Assembly (NCBI GenBank): GCA_007449985.2
Contig: VIIQ02000059.1
Coordinates: 124,001-188,000 of the forward strand
Length of the DNA stretch: 64,000 nucleotides
Origin: Desmodesmus armatus
Taxonomy: Eukaryota; Chlorophyta; Chlorophyceae; Sphaeropleales; Scenedesmaceae
Direction: 5' to 3'
The number at the start of each line of letters is the position of its first letter. Positions within the stretch are counted from its first letter, which is position 1. Below the pieces are notes generated by a model. It was given only the letters and a program-made list of their open reading frames with translations, ran no database searches and was not told the DNA's origin. This document shows positions 51,754 through 63,089 of the stretch, in pieces. Both the position numbers and the translations under genes were made by a program.

Positions 51754-54430
51754 TGCTAAATTTGCTCTTAAATTACTGTTAGTCGATGTAGCTGTTCGGA
51801 GCGAGCTGGTGTGCAAGGATGGGACCGCAAAGTGGCAGTTCGGGGTTTGCAAGATATTAACCTGTAGTTATGTCTTGCTCTTTAAGAGCTATACCAATGT
51901 TGCTTGCTTCTCGACGCTGCGATCCCGACCTTAAGTAGCCCTGCAGGTCAGACACTGGAGGTATCGATAATCACGGGTGACAGCAGGTGTTATGCGATGT
52001 GCCAAAGCTTCAAGCTGAAGCTGATCAAATGAGATGATTATGTGACATCCTGTCGCGTAACGCTGACCTGATGGATGTACTGCCTTCCCATACTGTATTG
52101 GACCAACGATAGGAGGACCAGCCGTGTTTCCACAGACGTAAAGATAACTTTTAGAGCACTCGAAGTGTTGAGAAAGCAAGCGCTCCTGTGCTTGGTGAGG
52201 CGAGACAGCTACTGCATCGAAGCCTTGGACTGCCTTGGTTAGCACCGGGGGTTCCTAGGCCTGTACATGCGGCCAATCTTTGAAAGTATTTCTTCAAGCG
52301 TCCTTGTCAGTCACTGTCAGCCCGCTTCAGGCTCTGTGTACCACCAACACAGCTCCCCTTCAGGGGCGCCATGGCAGCATTTCTATGCAGAAGCAAACAA
52401 ACCATGCATGACAGCATCATTCATATTGCACATTGCGAAATGGGCTGCATAGCGTTCATAAGCAGACGGAGCTGCTGGAAGGTTGCTCCACATCCTAAAG
52501 CTGTTTGCATAGGCATGCACAGCGGCACATGCCGTGTATGTGCACAGGAGTGCCTTGGCACATACAATTGGCAGACAGAGCTTACCAGAGTTACCACAAC
52601 AGTGCTGGTTTCGCACACTGACAAGTCATGTGTAAGCTTTTTTTCTTTTTGTTTGGGTGTTACAGCCGAACGCTGCAGGATAACTAAGGAAAGATGGTAG
52701 CTGTCATGAGCAAATGGTTTCAACAGGCACAAAAGGCACAGTTTTGACTGATACAGAAAACCCACATTCTTGTTGCTGCCGCACACCCATACACTGCTGT
52801 CCCTACTGCTGCTGCTGCAAGTGGCCTTCAACTCTGCCACTGCTTCCAATGCAGTAGCTCTTGCTGGCCAAGGGGGTCCAAGGCAGCAGCAAGTGCGTGT
52901 CAGGCTTCCTCACAAAGGCTGCCAGCAAGCGCAATGTTGAGACCCATCTGACCCCTCATTTGTATGCTTGCGTGCACCCAAGCAACCGCCGCTACTGCCA
53001 GTGCTGTAGTACAGCAGCATAGATTGCTGATGCGCATGGCATGCTCTGCCATAGCTGGCAACACAGATGATGCCCAACAATCTCGACCGTGTGCACACCA
53101 ACTCACCGCCACCCCAGGCTTTCTGCAGGCCATTGCGTGCTTGGTCAGCAAACAATTGGTCAGCAAACAATCGGGTGTGCACACCTAGAAGGCATTGAGA
53201 GCGGTTGCTGCCGAAGCTAAACCACATACATCCTCAACATGTGCAAGGTTTTACAAGGTGACATTGACAGCTTTAGCAACAAATCAAATCAAATCAAAGA
53301 ATCAAACATCAGCGCACACCAGGCAAAGCACTGTTGTTGACCTTGAGCACCACACAGCTACTAGCTGTACGGGGCACAGCATTAGCTGTACGGCGCAGTA
53401 CGGCACTCAGGTACACACGTGTTGGACGTTCACACCCTTCTGATCTACTGTGCCACACATGAGAGCCACATGCGGTTCTCCGCCTACCAACCAGCGTTTT
53501 GTGCGTTCGTTTGTGCGTTTGTTTACGTATGTTGCACTGCTGTGCTGTGGCCTTGGCATGTAACGTTGCCAGATTTGTCAGAGCTTTTTGCCACAGCTAG
53601 CCATGGCCCTGGCAGCACGGCTGCTGGTAGTGCCTTGACTACATGGGCTCTGTGGGTGTTCCAACAGCATCAACTGGTTCAATTGGCTGCTTGTGATGTG
53701 GTTGCTGGGCCGTGCACTGTTCACTTGAACATTGTTGCAGCATCCTGCGCGCGTCAGCTGTCCCTGGTGCTTGAGTTTATGAGCACCTCTAGGCCACTTT
53801 ACTGCTGTCCTGGGTGCTGCTACTGAAATGTTGCCAGCACTGCACATTTCACAGGTCCTGCTGCGTGTCTCGACCTCTGCTGCTGCTATGCCTATGATAC
53901 ACTGCTTCAGAGGCAGCATCGGTGTCGACGGGGCACACCCCTTGTTGACCTGCTGAGATGTCAGCAGACATGTGGTCAGACACACCTGTCCCTGTCCTTT
54001 CGTCAACAGATACAGAGTTATTTTCCTGGACATGGGTAGTTCCTGCGTGCTTGCTACGGCTGATTTGGGCCTAAACTACACAGTGTCAACAACACTGCGT
54101 GCATGTACCGTACTGCTGCTGCTTTGCGGCACGGTGGTCAAAAGCGCCGAAGGAATTGAAGGATGCCTGGGATTATGAAGACAGTTATTCTGCGTCGTTT
54201 CAGTGCTTTGCTTGGCTCTGCCATCCCCACTCAGGGTTCAGTGGATGTTACGCGGAGGAACGGGGGCCTATATATAGCACAGTCCCCGCCCTCAGCAAAT
54301 CAAGAACTCAAGGGAATGCTGGACTATGTGTTGTCAAGCAGCAAATAGCTTCCCAGCGGTGTTGGCTCTCAGTTTATCCCTTACGGGGTCTCTCCCTTTC
54401 GGCTGCCTGCCATAAGGCCCACATGCGCTC
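51754..54430. other. Gene-poor region upstream of the Gly-rich gene
   Basis: Carries the promoter of the minus-strand gene near 51760-51950. Otherwise short frames only (for example 52371-52700 plus, 53419-53826 plus, 53578-54033 minus), without recognised motifs. Confidence 0.4.
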
Positions 54431-56472
54431 GATTCATGTGCAGCAAGCCGATGGAACAACATAGGGGCTAAAGGTGGCTGGCTTCCAGCTAGTCATCATG
54501 TAGCCTCTGAGGGAAAGGCTTTGAGCCAGATTTTCCGGTGCTCAAAAGCCTGAGGCGCCCCGCAGCACGATTGTGCTGAATGGCGCCCCCCTTCGGCTAA
54601 TACGCCAAGCTGTCAAGCAGCTGAGGCGGTGTATGCCGTCCGGACTAAGGGCCCCCTCGGTGTTCCTAGCGCTAACAGCAGCAGCAGCAGCCTAGATTCG
54701 CGTGCAGCAAGCCGATGGAACAACATAGGGGCTAAAGGTGGCTGGCTTCCAGCTAGTCATCATGTAGCCTCTGAGGGAAAGGCTTTTGAGCTTGATTTTC
54801 CGGTGCTCAAAAGCCTGAGGCGCCCCGCAGCACGCTTGTGCTGAATGGCGCCCCCCTTCGGCTAATACGCCAAGCTGTCAAGCAGCTGAGGCGGTGTATG
54901 CCGTCCGGACTAAGGGCCCCCTCGGTGTTCCTAGCGCTAACAGCAGCAGCAGCCTAGATTCGCGTGCAGCAAGCCGATGGAACAACACAGGGGCTAAAGG
55001 TGGCTGGCTTCCAGCTAGTCATCATGTAGCCTCTGAGGGAAAGGCTTTGAGCCAGATTTTCCGGTGCTCAAAAGCCTGAGGCGCCCCGCAGCACGCTTGT
55101 GCTGAATGGCGCCCCCCTTCGGCTAATACGCCAAGCTATCAAGCAGCTGAGGCGGTGTATGCCTTCCGGACTAAGGGCCCCCTCGGTGTTCCTAGCGCTA
55201 ACAGCAGCAGCAGCAGCCTAGATTCGCGTGCAGCAAGCCGATGGAACAACATAGGGGCTAAAGGTGGCTGGCTTCCAGCTAGTCATCATGTAGCCTCTGA
55301 GGGAAAGGCTTTTGAGCTTGATTTTCCGGTGCTCAAAAGCCTGAGGCGCCCCGCAGCACGCTTGTGCTGAATGGCGCCCCCCTTCGGCTAATACGCCAAG
55401 CTGTCAAGCAGCTGAGGCGGTGTATGCCGTCCGGACTAAGGGCCCCCTCGGTGTTCCTAGCGCTAACAGCAGCAGCAGCCTAGATTCGCGTGCAGCAAGC
55501 CGATGGAACAACACAGGGGCTAAAGGTGGCTGGCTTCCAGCTAGTCATCATGTAGCCTCTGAGGGAAAGGCTTTGAGCCAGATTTTCCGGTGCTCAAAAG
55601 CCTGAGGCGCCCCGCAGCACGCTTGTGCTGAATGGCGCCCCCCTTCGGCTAATACGCCAAGCTATCAAGCAGCTGAGGCGGTGTATGCCTTCCGGACTAA
55701 GGGCCCCCTCGGTGTTCCTAGCGCTAACAGCAGCAGCAGCAGCCTAGATTCGCGTGCAGCAAGCCGATGGAACAACATAGGGGCTAAAGGTGGCTGGCTT
55801 CCAGCTAGTCATCATGTAGCCTCTGAGGGAAAGGCTTTTGAGCTTGATTTTCCGGTGCTCAAAAGCCTGAGGCGCCCCGCAGCACGCTTGTGCTGAATGG
55901 CGCCCCCCTTCGGCTAATACGCCAAGCTGTCAAGCAGCTGAGGCGGTGTATGCCGTCCGGACTAAGGGCCCCCTCGGTGTTCCTAGCGCTAACAGCAGCA
56001 GCAGCAGCCTAGATTCGCGTGCAGCAAGCCGAAGGAACAACACAGGGGCTAAAGGTGGCTGGCTTCCAGCTAGTCATCATGTAGCCTCTGAGGGAAAGGC
56101 TTTGAGCCAGATTTTCCGGTGCTCAAAAGCCTGAGGCGCCCCGCAGCACGATTGTGCTGAATGGCGCCCCCCTTCGGCTAATACGCCAAGCTATCAAGCA
56201 GCTGAGGCGGTGTATGCCTTCCGGACTAAGGGCCCCCTCGGTGTTCCTAGCGCTAACAGCAGCAGCAGCAGCCTAGATTCGCGTGCAGCAAGCCGATGGA
56301 ACAACATAGGGGCTAAAGGTGGCTGGCTTCCAGCTAGTCATCATGTAGCCTCTGAGGGAAAGGCTTTTGAGCTTGATTTTCCGGTGCTCAAAAGCCTGAG
56401 GCGCCCCGCAGCACGATTGTGCTGAATGGCGCCCCCCTTCGGCTAATACGCCAAGCTGTCAAGCAGCTGAGG
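54431..56472 (+). repeat. Satellite array, alternating 261- and 265-bp units
   Basis: About eight units. The mark GTGTATGCCGTCCGGACTAA (or GCCTTCCGG) recurs at 54629, 54894, 55155, 55420, 55681, 55946 and 56210. Two unit types alternate: one with (CAG)4 and CTTTTGAGCTTGATTTTCC, the other usually with (CAG)3 and CTTTGAGCCAGATTTTCC. The true period is therefore a dimer of about 526 bp. Each unit has a short open frame on the plus strand, but nothing suggests it is a gene. The first unit is partial. Confidence 0.93.
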
Positions 56473-57875
56473 TGTCACGCCGTATGACGGCGTGTGCACA
56501 GTGTGGCGTGGTCCGCCAGCTAGATACAGGCACACATATGGTTTGTGCCTGTGCTGGTCAAAGCTTGAGGTTTAGGTGTTGAGCACTGACTGCGCCGTGC
56601 ATTTGAGGCAAGCAAACCCCGAGCGAGGCGAGCTCTCTCGGGTCCTATCGCGTGTGTATGTTGTAGTCTGTCGGGCACGCTGGTGCGTGCAGTCTACTGT
56701 AAGTCACTCCTGCTCATGCTACATGAAGGCCACCACGCCCAAGTTCACGCACAGGACTGCTAGTAGTAGTGACACTGCAGCTAGTCAGTAACAGTGCAGG
56801 CGTTCCTACCCGAGAGAGCTCCCTTGGGATGGTTCGGCGTGGCAGAGCAGTTGTGATGGGGCACTGCCAGTGAGGGCCTGCGGCGGGCGAGGCGCTTCCG
56901 CGAGCAGTTCATCGTCACGATGGAGTTATACATTTCCATTGTCGTCATTGGACCGACAGCGAAGGAGAGCTGTTACTGCTGGAGCAGCAGCAGCAGTAGC
57001 AGTCACTGCGGGGCCCAGCTGTGAGGGCAGCTGTGGAAGCAGGGGTCAGGCACAGCCAGGAGAGCTGTGAGTACCTTCTCAGGGCTGGATGGAAAGGAGG
57101 CGGCTTGGCAATGTTGCTGTATCGTGTCATGGAGTGTTCTGGTCGAAGCAGCAGGAACGCAGTAGGGCTGGCGTGCTGAGGTGCCCTGTGTGCCCAGTGG
57201 CTTGTGAGCAGTTGCAGCAGCTGTGAGCACGGGACTGGGGGGGCACTGAGGGGTTGTCTGGTCCACCATGTTGTCCTTGTGCATGGGCGGTGCTTGTGTT
57301 CATGGCAGCAGGAGCGCTGCATCAGTGTGGGCACAAGGCACGTTGGCACAGGTGTGGGCTTGTGCATCATGGCTGTGGGTTGGCAGCTGTTGAGGTGTGA
57401 GCTGACATGCATGGTTGCATGGGTCAGCAGGGCCAGGACAGGGTTCCAAGGTTGGGACAGCGTGGGCCAGCAGCGCTGGGCTGGGGGGGCATCGAGACAG
57501 CCACCAGCACCCTGATGATTTGCAGTGGTTGGGCACTGCAAGCAGTTGTCAAGAGCAGATCGGTTGATGCCAAGTGTGGCATATGTGTGGGTCAGGCATG
57601 TCGTCCATGCAGCAGAGCAGCTGATAGTTGTTGATTGTTGATAGGCTCAGGGCCCCAGGCTGCGGTTCACAATCGGCAACAGACACCTGCAATAGTGGTG
57701 TGTGTTTGCCTGGTTTCTCGCTCCACTGAACGCTCGTGTGTGCATGGATGGCTTCCCTTTTGTTGAGCAGGAACACTGTGTGCATGGTGTCAACACTGCA
57801 CGGTGGGTGCAGGTGTTGAGGGGGGGATGGCGTGCATCCGCCGTGAAAACCCCTCCGCCGCAACCTGACGTGACA
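56473..57875. mobile_element. Inverted-repeat element E1, 1,403 bp
   Basis: Begins TGTCACGCCGTATGACGGCG and ends CGTGACA; the termini match as imperfect inverted repeats over about 20 bp (TGTCACG then a shared CGGCG). The left 336 bp and right 48 bp are the same as in E2 immediately downstream. The 1,019-bp interior (56809-57827) contains short frames (one reading RRFREQFIV near its start) but no transposase I can identify. It is inserted in the satellite array between CAGCTGAGG and the resumed unit. No clean target duplication is visible. Confidence 0.72.
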
Positions 57876-57877
57876 GC

Positions 57878-58261
57878 TGTCACGCCGTATGACGGCGTGT
57901 GCACAGTGTGGCGTGGTCCGCCAGCTAGATACAGGCACACATATGGTTTGTGCCTGTGCTGGTCAAAGCTTGAGGTTTAGGTGTTGAGCACTGACTGCGC
58001 CGTGCATTTGAGGCAAGCAAACCCCGAGAGAGGCGAGCTCTCTCGGGTCCTATCGCGTGTGTATGTTGTAGTCTGTCGGGCACGCTGGTGCGTGCAGTCT
58101 ACTGTAAGTCACTCCTGCTCATGCTACATGAAGGCCACCACGCCCAAGTTCACGCACAGGACTGCTAGTAGTAGTGACACTGCAGCTAGTCAGTAACAGT
58201 GCAGGCGTTCCTATGGCGTGCATCCGCCGTGAAAACCCCTCCGCCGCAACCTGACGTGACA
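57878..58261. mobile_element. Element E2, internally deleted derivative of E1, 384 bp
   Basis: Consists of the 336-bp left part (57878-58213) joined directly to the 48-bp right part (58214-58261) of E1, lacking the interior. Only two bases, GC, separate it from E1, and the same GC follows it. It is thus a MITE-sized form next to its longer relative; alternatively, E1 is E2 with an insertion. Confidence 0.75.
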
Positions 58262-58580
58262 GCGGCGGTGTATGCCGTCCGGACTAAGGGCCCCCTCGGT
58301 GTTCCTAGCGCTAACAGCAGCAGCAGCCTAGATTCGCGTGCGGCAAGCCGATGGAACAACATAGGGGCTAAAGGTGGCTGGCTTCCAGCTAGTCACCATG
58401 TAGCCTCTGAGGGAAAGGCTTTTGAGCTAGATTTTCCGGTGCTCAAAAGCCTGAGGCGCCCCGCAGCACGATTGTGCTGAATGGCGCCCCCCTTCGGCTA
58501 ATACGCCAAGCTGTCAAGCAGCTGAGGCGGTGTATGCCTTCCGGACTAAGGGCCCCCTCGGTGTTCCTAGCAGCACACAT
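58262..58580 (+). repeat. Satellite array resumed, one and a part unit
   Basis: The unit continues from GGCGGTGTATGCCGTCCGG exactly where 56472 left off and ends partway through the next unit at TTCCTAGCAGC. This shows that the E1-E2 pair landed inside the array. Confidence 0.85.
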
Positions 58581-58680
58581 GCAGCATGCCTTCCGCTCTT
58601 TCCACTGGTTATGCCACTTGGTTGTGCGTGGCTGTGGCATGCGCACCCTACTGCTGCACTACTGTTGTTCCCATGTTCGC

Positions 58681-58721
58681 CCTTCACCAACTTTGGATGC
58701 AACTGCCAAAGTTGGTGAAGG
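58681..58721. repeat. Perfect 16-bp-stem hairpin
   Basis: CCTTCACCAACTTTGG and CCAAAGTTGGTGAAGG are exact complements separated by a 9-base loop. It lies just after the satellite array. It could be a terminator-like or small-RNA precursor hairpin or a tiny transposon remnant; nothing decides. Confidence 0.65.
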
Positions 58722-58804
58722 GGGAACATCCTGGTCCAGCCTGGTTGGCTGCCACAGGGATTTCTTAAGCCCTGTGGTCGGAAGTTCAATCCTTCCCTGG
58801 TCCT

Positions 58805-61800
58805 ACATGCAAATTAAGCAGTGAACTTGCTTGCCAAGCTTTCAGCAGCTGCCTTTCAGCCGCAAGAAAGTACTGAAACCCATTCCACATGCCGCCATGG
58901 ATGCCAGCACAGTGACAAGTGCAAGTGGGTCGGGCAGGCGAGGTGCCGAAACTGTGTTCTGTGTCAGCACACACTGTGGCAGAGCTTTACAACAACAATT
59001 GTAACAGCAAACGCTAGATGCCAGGCCGTAACCAATCCCGGGAGGTTTGGATTGTAATTGTCTATATCGGACAGAAAGTCATGAGCAAGGCAACTGTTGA
59101 CAAGTCAAGGGCGTCAAACGAGTGAGTTCAGCTTGCAGGCAGGGACCCAATACATTGCCACATTCTAAAGGTTACACGTATTATAATTCGTGTATCATGA
59201 GTACAGCGCTGCATCCTCATGGGCTCGTCGGCACAGCTACGACAGATGATCTGGCTCGAGGGATCAGCATGGCAGCAAGTTCAAGCAGAGAAACAGGCTG
59301 ACAGAAGGTCAAACCTAGAGGCCGTACTTGGCGATGATATAGATGTTCTGCCAGCTAGCAGCACCTACAGGGTGAGCGCAGAATCCCCTTGAGCAGAAGG
59401 AATCGCCAGCAGCAGCAGGATGGTCAGTCAACCATTTGTGCCCACTGAAGAACAACCACTGCCTTGACACTCTGCAGAGCCTTAGAAAATCTTATGTAGA
59501 GTTGACCAAGTTCACTCTGCTCGTGCAGGTGTACCTTCCCAGCAAGGCCACAGACCCCCATGCAGTGCGGCTGGTTTGCTGCCGCCCAGCTATCCATCAG
59601 CTGCAGGCCCAGCAATGGAGCTAGAGGCACCGGTGTGGCAGAGCAGCAGCTGGCAGCGGCTGTCAGACACATGGAGGAAATGTACACACCGGGTAAGCCC
59701 TGCAGGCTTGCTTCCATAAAAACCTGTGCAGTGCTCAAGCAGTGTTGGGTGTCTGTCACGCAGTTATGTAGACATGAGGGTTGAGCTCCCTCCAGGATTT
59801 CCCATCTCAGATGCCCACCATCGCAGGAACTGGCAGGCCTCAGATGCTGTTGTGCCGTGCTGTTTGTGGCAGGCCTCAGATGCTGTTTGTATGCCAATGC
59901 TGCTGCTGTCATGCCTGCGCTGTTCCAGGCAGGACAGGTCTGCTTGATTGACTGCATAGAGTGGTAGCGGGAGCAGCTGCAGCAGTGGCAGGACAACACA
60001 GCACCCGCAGCAGCTGCAGCCCATGTCAGGTGGGGGCCGAAAGGGGGGGGGGCACGCAAGTTTTTGTTTTGGTGTTTGTTTGGCATAGAGCAGGTCCTGC
60101 ATAGAGAGAACACGTGTATGTTAGGTGGGGGCCCGACAGGGCCATATGGGGCGGGGGCGGCGGGAGGCAAGGGCAGGACGGCCTGCAGCATAAGACGGAG
60201 TAGGCCTGGCGCCCCTGGTAAGCAGGTGCCTGACTTCCGGCATGCCTGCCTGCATCTGTGTTTTTGAGGGGGTGGGGAGGGCGCGCACAGTTACTGACTG
60301 GTGCCAATGCCATCGGCTGCCCCATTTTTTCGAGTGTGTGTTGCGACATTCGTAAGCCTTGATGGGTCATGCAATTGTGTGGCCTGCTGCGTCCAGGGTT
60401 GTGTCTACCAACTTGCCAGCCAACATGTCGGCGTTGTTGGCCAAGTCCGTGACTCAACGGCGTTGCTGGCCTGCGCGTACAGGTGGGGCCCTGGAGTGGG
60501 AGTGGGGGGCCATGCATGTGTATGTGTGGAAGAGGGGGTTCAGTGGGGGAGGATGGTCTGCAGTGTGTGCATGTGTGCATGAGCATGCACATGTGCGTGT
60601 GCGTGTGTGCTAATACATGAGTTGCATCCACCAGGTAGATGTCAACGTCATGGTGACCATTGAAGGTGATGACAGGTAATTCTTGTCAGGTGCGTTTCGA
60701 CATGTACAAAGGGGTGAGCGGGTTGAACATAAAGAAATCTTGCGCTTGAGTGCACCTCCTGTCACCTCCCCCCGGTCTGGGGATCACTGATTGGTGCGCT
60801 GTTCTGAGAGCTATTGGTCAGTGGAACCCTACCACACGGATGTTGGTACCGTACCACACGGTTCGTGGTGCAAACTGTGTGTCGGAAATTTAGGCACATC
60901 AACGAGGATCCTATCCTGTTGCAGGTGTTCTTATCATAAAAGTATACCGTGACAACAGTCTGCGTTTGAAAGTTGAGTGCAAGGCTTGTGTGTGTGCGTG
61001 CGTGTGCGCGCTCTGCATGGCTGTGTGTGTGTGTGTGTGTGAGTGTGAGTGCGTGCGGGCGTGCGTGCGCGCGCTGCATGGCTGCGTTGGTGCGCTGCGT
61101 GGCTGCGTGCGTGCGTGCGTGCGCTGCATGGCTGCATGGCTGCGTGCGCGCGCGCGCGCTGCATGGCTGCGTGTGTGTGTGCGCGTGCATGCGTGCGCTG
61201 CATGGCTGCGTGCGTGCGTGCGTGCGCTGCATGGCTGCGTGCGTGCGCGCACGCTGCATGCCTGCGTGCGCGTGCGCGCGCGCTGCATGCCTGCGTGCGC
61301 GTGCGCGCGCGCTGCATGCCTGCGTGCGCGCGCGCGCTGCATGCCTGCGTGTGCGCTGCATTGTTGTGTGTGTGTGGTGGTGGGGGGTGACATGTGCATG
61401 TGCGCTGCATGGCTGTGTGTGTGTGGTGGGGGGGGTGACATGATGGGGAAGGATGGATTGAGAAGTATGCTCGGATGTGTAGTCAACCTCCAGACAGGGT
61501 GTGCTTACATGATGGTTGGGCAGGCTGGAGGACAGCAACTGTGACATGACCGAGGGGGGAGCTTCTGCCTGCAACTGCACATGCACAATCGCGACAACGT
61601 CACAGCGTCTCTGTATGGTGAAGAGCCGTGGCACGGCAGCTGGGCAGTTGGGTACGCCCTGCATCGGAAGCACTGGCAGGACTTTCCCAATACCTTGCTG
61701 CCTGTGGTGTTTTGTGGGCTGCGTTGTTGTTGCTGCTGCGTTGTTGCTGCTGCTGCTGTGGCCCCCTCCCCCACCCCCCTTCGTTTGCTGCATGGCTGCA

Positions 61801-63089
61801 TGTTGCTCAGCTGTTGCTGTGGCTTACTCCTGCTGTGCCCCCCCCCCTCCCCCCTTCCCTGCAATTACGCTCACAGACCCTGGTGCCTCTGCTGATGTGC
61901 GCGCGAGACTGGTGGTGATGCTCGCGGTGCAGGAATTGTGCAGCTACCTGGTGCCAGAGCACCAGCATAGACGGCAGCAAGTGTGGCACTGGTGCCACAC
62001 GGCACAGCAGCACCGACAGCAGCAGAGCATGATGGTTTTACAGATGATGACAGCGCACTGGCACCGGCAGCAGCATCAACAGGTTGGAGTCAGGGTTGGG
62101 CTTGTCCAATAGGTGGTGGGTTTTGTAGATATCATGTACTGCATTTTCATAGCGCAACCTTTGCAGCTCGCACTGCGCAGCTGTCCAGCCGGGTGATCGG
62201 CTTCTGACACAAGGTCGGTTCTGGTGTGGTGCAATAGGCCCTGGAACCTCTTTTACGCATCCACTGCACTTGTGCTTGGGAATGCACAACAGTCAAGGCC
62301 TGCAGATAACAGCGGGTGTGGATATGGCATGTACCAGCTGATGTTGCGCATTCACCTATGGTCTTACGGCATGGCATGCATTGCAACCTTGTGGGCGTGC
62401 TTGAACTTTATGATCAGCTTTAGGGTTGTCCGCTGCGTCGTGCTGATCTGTGCATGCACAGTGTCAGGCCCAATGCATGGCACCTGTGACCTGCCGTGCT
62501 GCCAGCAATGCAAGGGTTGATTGGTTTTGTTGCTGCGTTCTGAGGTACAGGGGTTATTGCTTGTTGCCACAGCGTCCTGAGCATTAGGCTCTTGCTGCGT
62601 GCTGCATGTCGGACTCATGCATGACAATACCTCGTCAACGGTTACGAGAACATCTGCAACAGCAAGGCAAAACAGTGACGATCAGCGTCCCGATGTTGTG
62701 CGGCTGATTCATACAGGATATATCAATTCCTGGCCATTCGCAAGCAGCCCACGGCCACAGCGCTGGCGTGCGGCAGCAGGTCGCGCTTGAGCACAAAGGG
62801 CTGCTCCTCATGCGTTTCATTGTTCGTTGCTTGAAGTTGCAATAGATCTCTGCTACCAGTACGCGCTGGACGTGGGCAGCAACCTGGCACTTTTGAGGTG
62901 CTGTCGGAGGTAAAGCCAAGTGCTGCTCGCGCAAACAGGAACCCGGTGTGCTCGTTCCAGCCAAAGTATCGATGATCCATCATCTGCTGAATTGACGTTG
63001 TGCTCAAGGGCGAACAGCAGCAAGCAGCCAGCAAGTGTTGACTGAATCATCTGCTGTCTTTGGCTGCATGACCCCTTGCACAGGCAAAG
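58805..63089. other. Gene-poor region with low-complexity tracts
   Basis: No gene could be assembled. A few exon-like patches occur on the plus strand, such as QVDVNVMVTIEGDDR before a GT at about 60632-60678 and DPGASADVRARLVVMLAVQELCSYLVPE at about 61876-61960, but they could not be joined. A minus-strand frame at 62723-63034 is unrecognised. Long minus-strand frames at 60762-61793 are shadows of the dinucleotide-like tract. Confidence 0.3.
60985..61375. repeat. GTGCGTGC / GCTGCATGGCTGC minisatellite
   Basis: Alternating purine-pyrimidine GT/GC runs are interrupted about every 30-60 bp by GCGCTGCATGGCTGCGTGCG or the related CATGCC form; about ten units. The alternating runs have Z-DNA-forming composition. 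Confidence 0.8.

Noticed and set aside
54629..56425. Repeated 61-71-residue frames starting MYAV/MYAF in every satellite unit
   Set aside because: Frame length alternates with unit type through a 1-nt difference, and no codon conservation is seen beyond DNA identity. A satellite explains it fully.
56473..58213. Two 336-bp direct repeats considered as LTRs of a small retrotransposon
   Set aside because: The second copy is followed by the same 48 bp that ends the first element, and both elements have matching inverted termini TGTCACG/CGTGACA. A full element plus a deleted derivative fits better; LTR features (TG...CA ends, primer site, target duplication) are missing.
54431..58580. Regularly spaced repeats considered as a CRISPR array
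   Set aside because: Whole 261-265-bp units are repeated without unique spacers, and the window is eukaryotic.
58730..58804. Functional tRNA gene
   Set aside because: The T arm is good, but the acceptor stem does not pair and the anticodon loop would be ten bases.
60632..60678. QVDVNVMVTIEGDDR patch as part of an acyl-CoA oxidase-like gene
   Set aside because: The resemblance to an EGDN-type motif is short, and I could not find flanking exons with the rest of the family's motifs.
60762..61793. Minus-strand frame of 343 residues rich in His, Arg, Thr and Ala
   Set aside because: It is the translation of the GT/GC minisatellite; other frames over it are equally open and it has no start context or splice support.
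61876..61960. Similarity of ASADVRARL...YLVPE to the last exon of ARG7 (ASADARDTE...YLAAE)
   Set aside because: Only a 13-bp identical stretch and a few residues match; too little to claim a dispersed exon copy.
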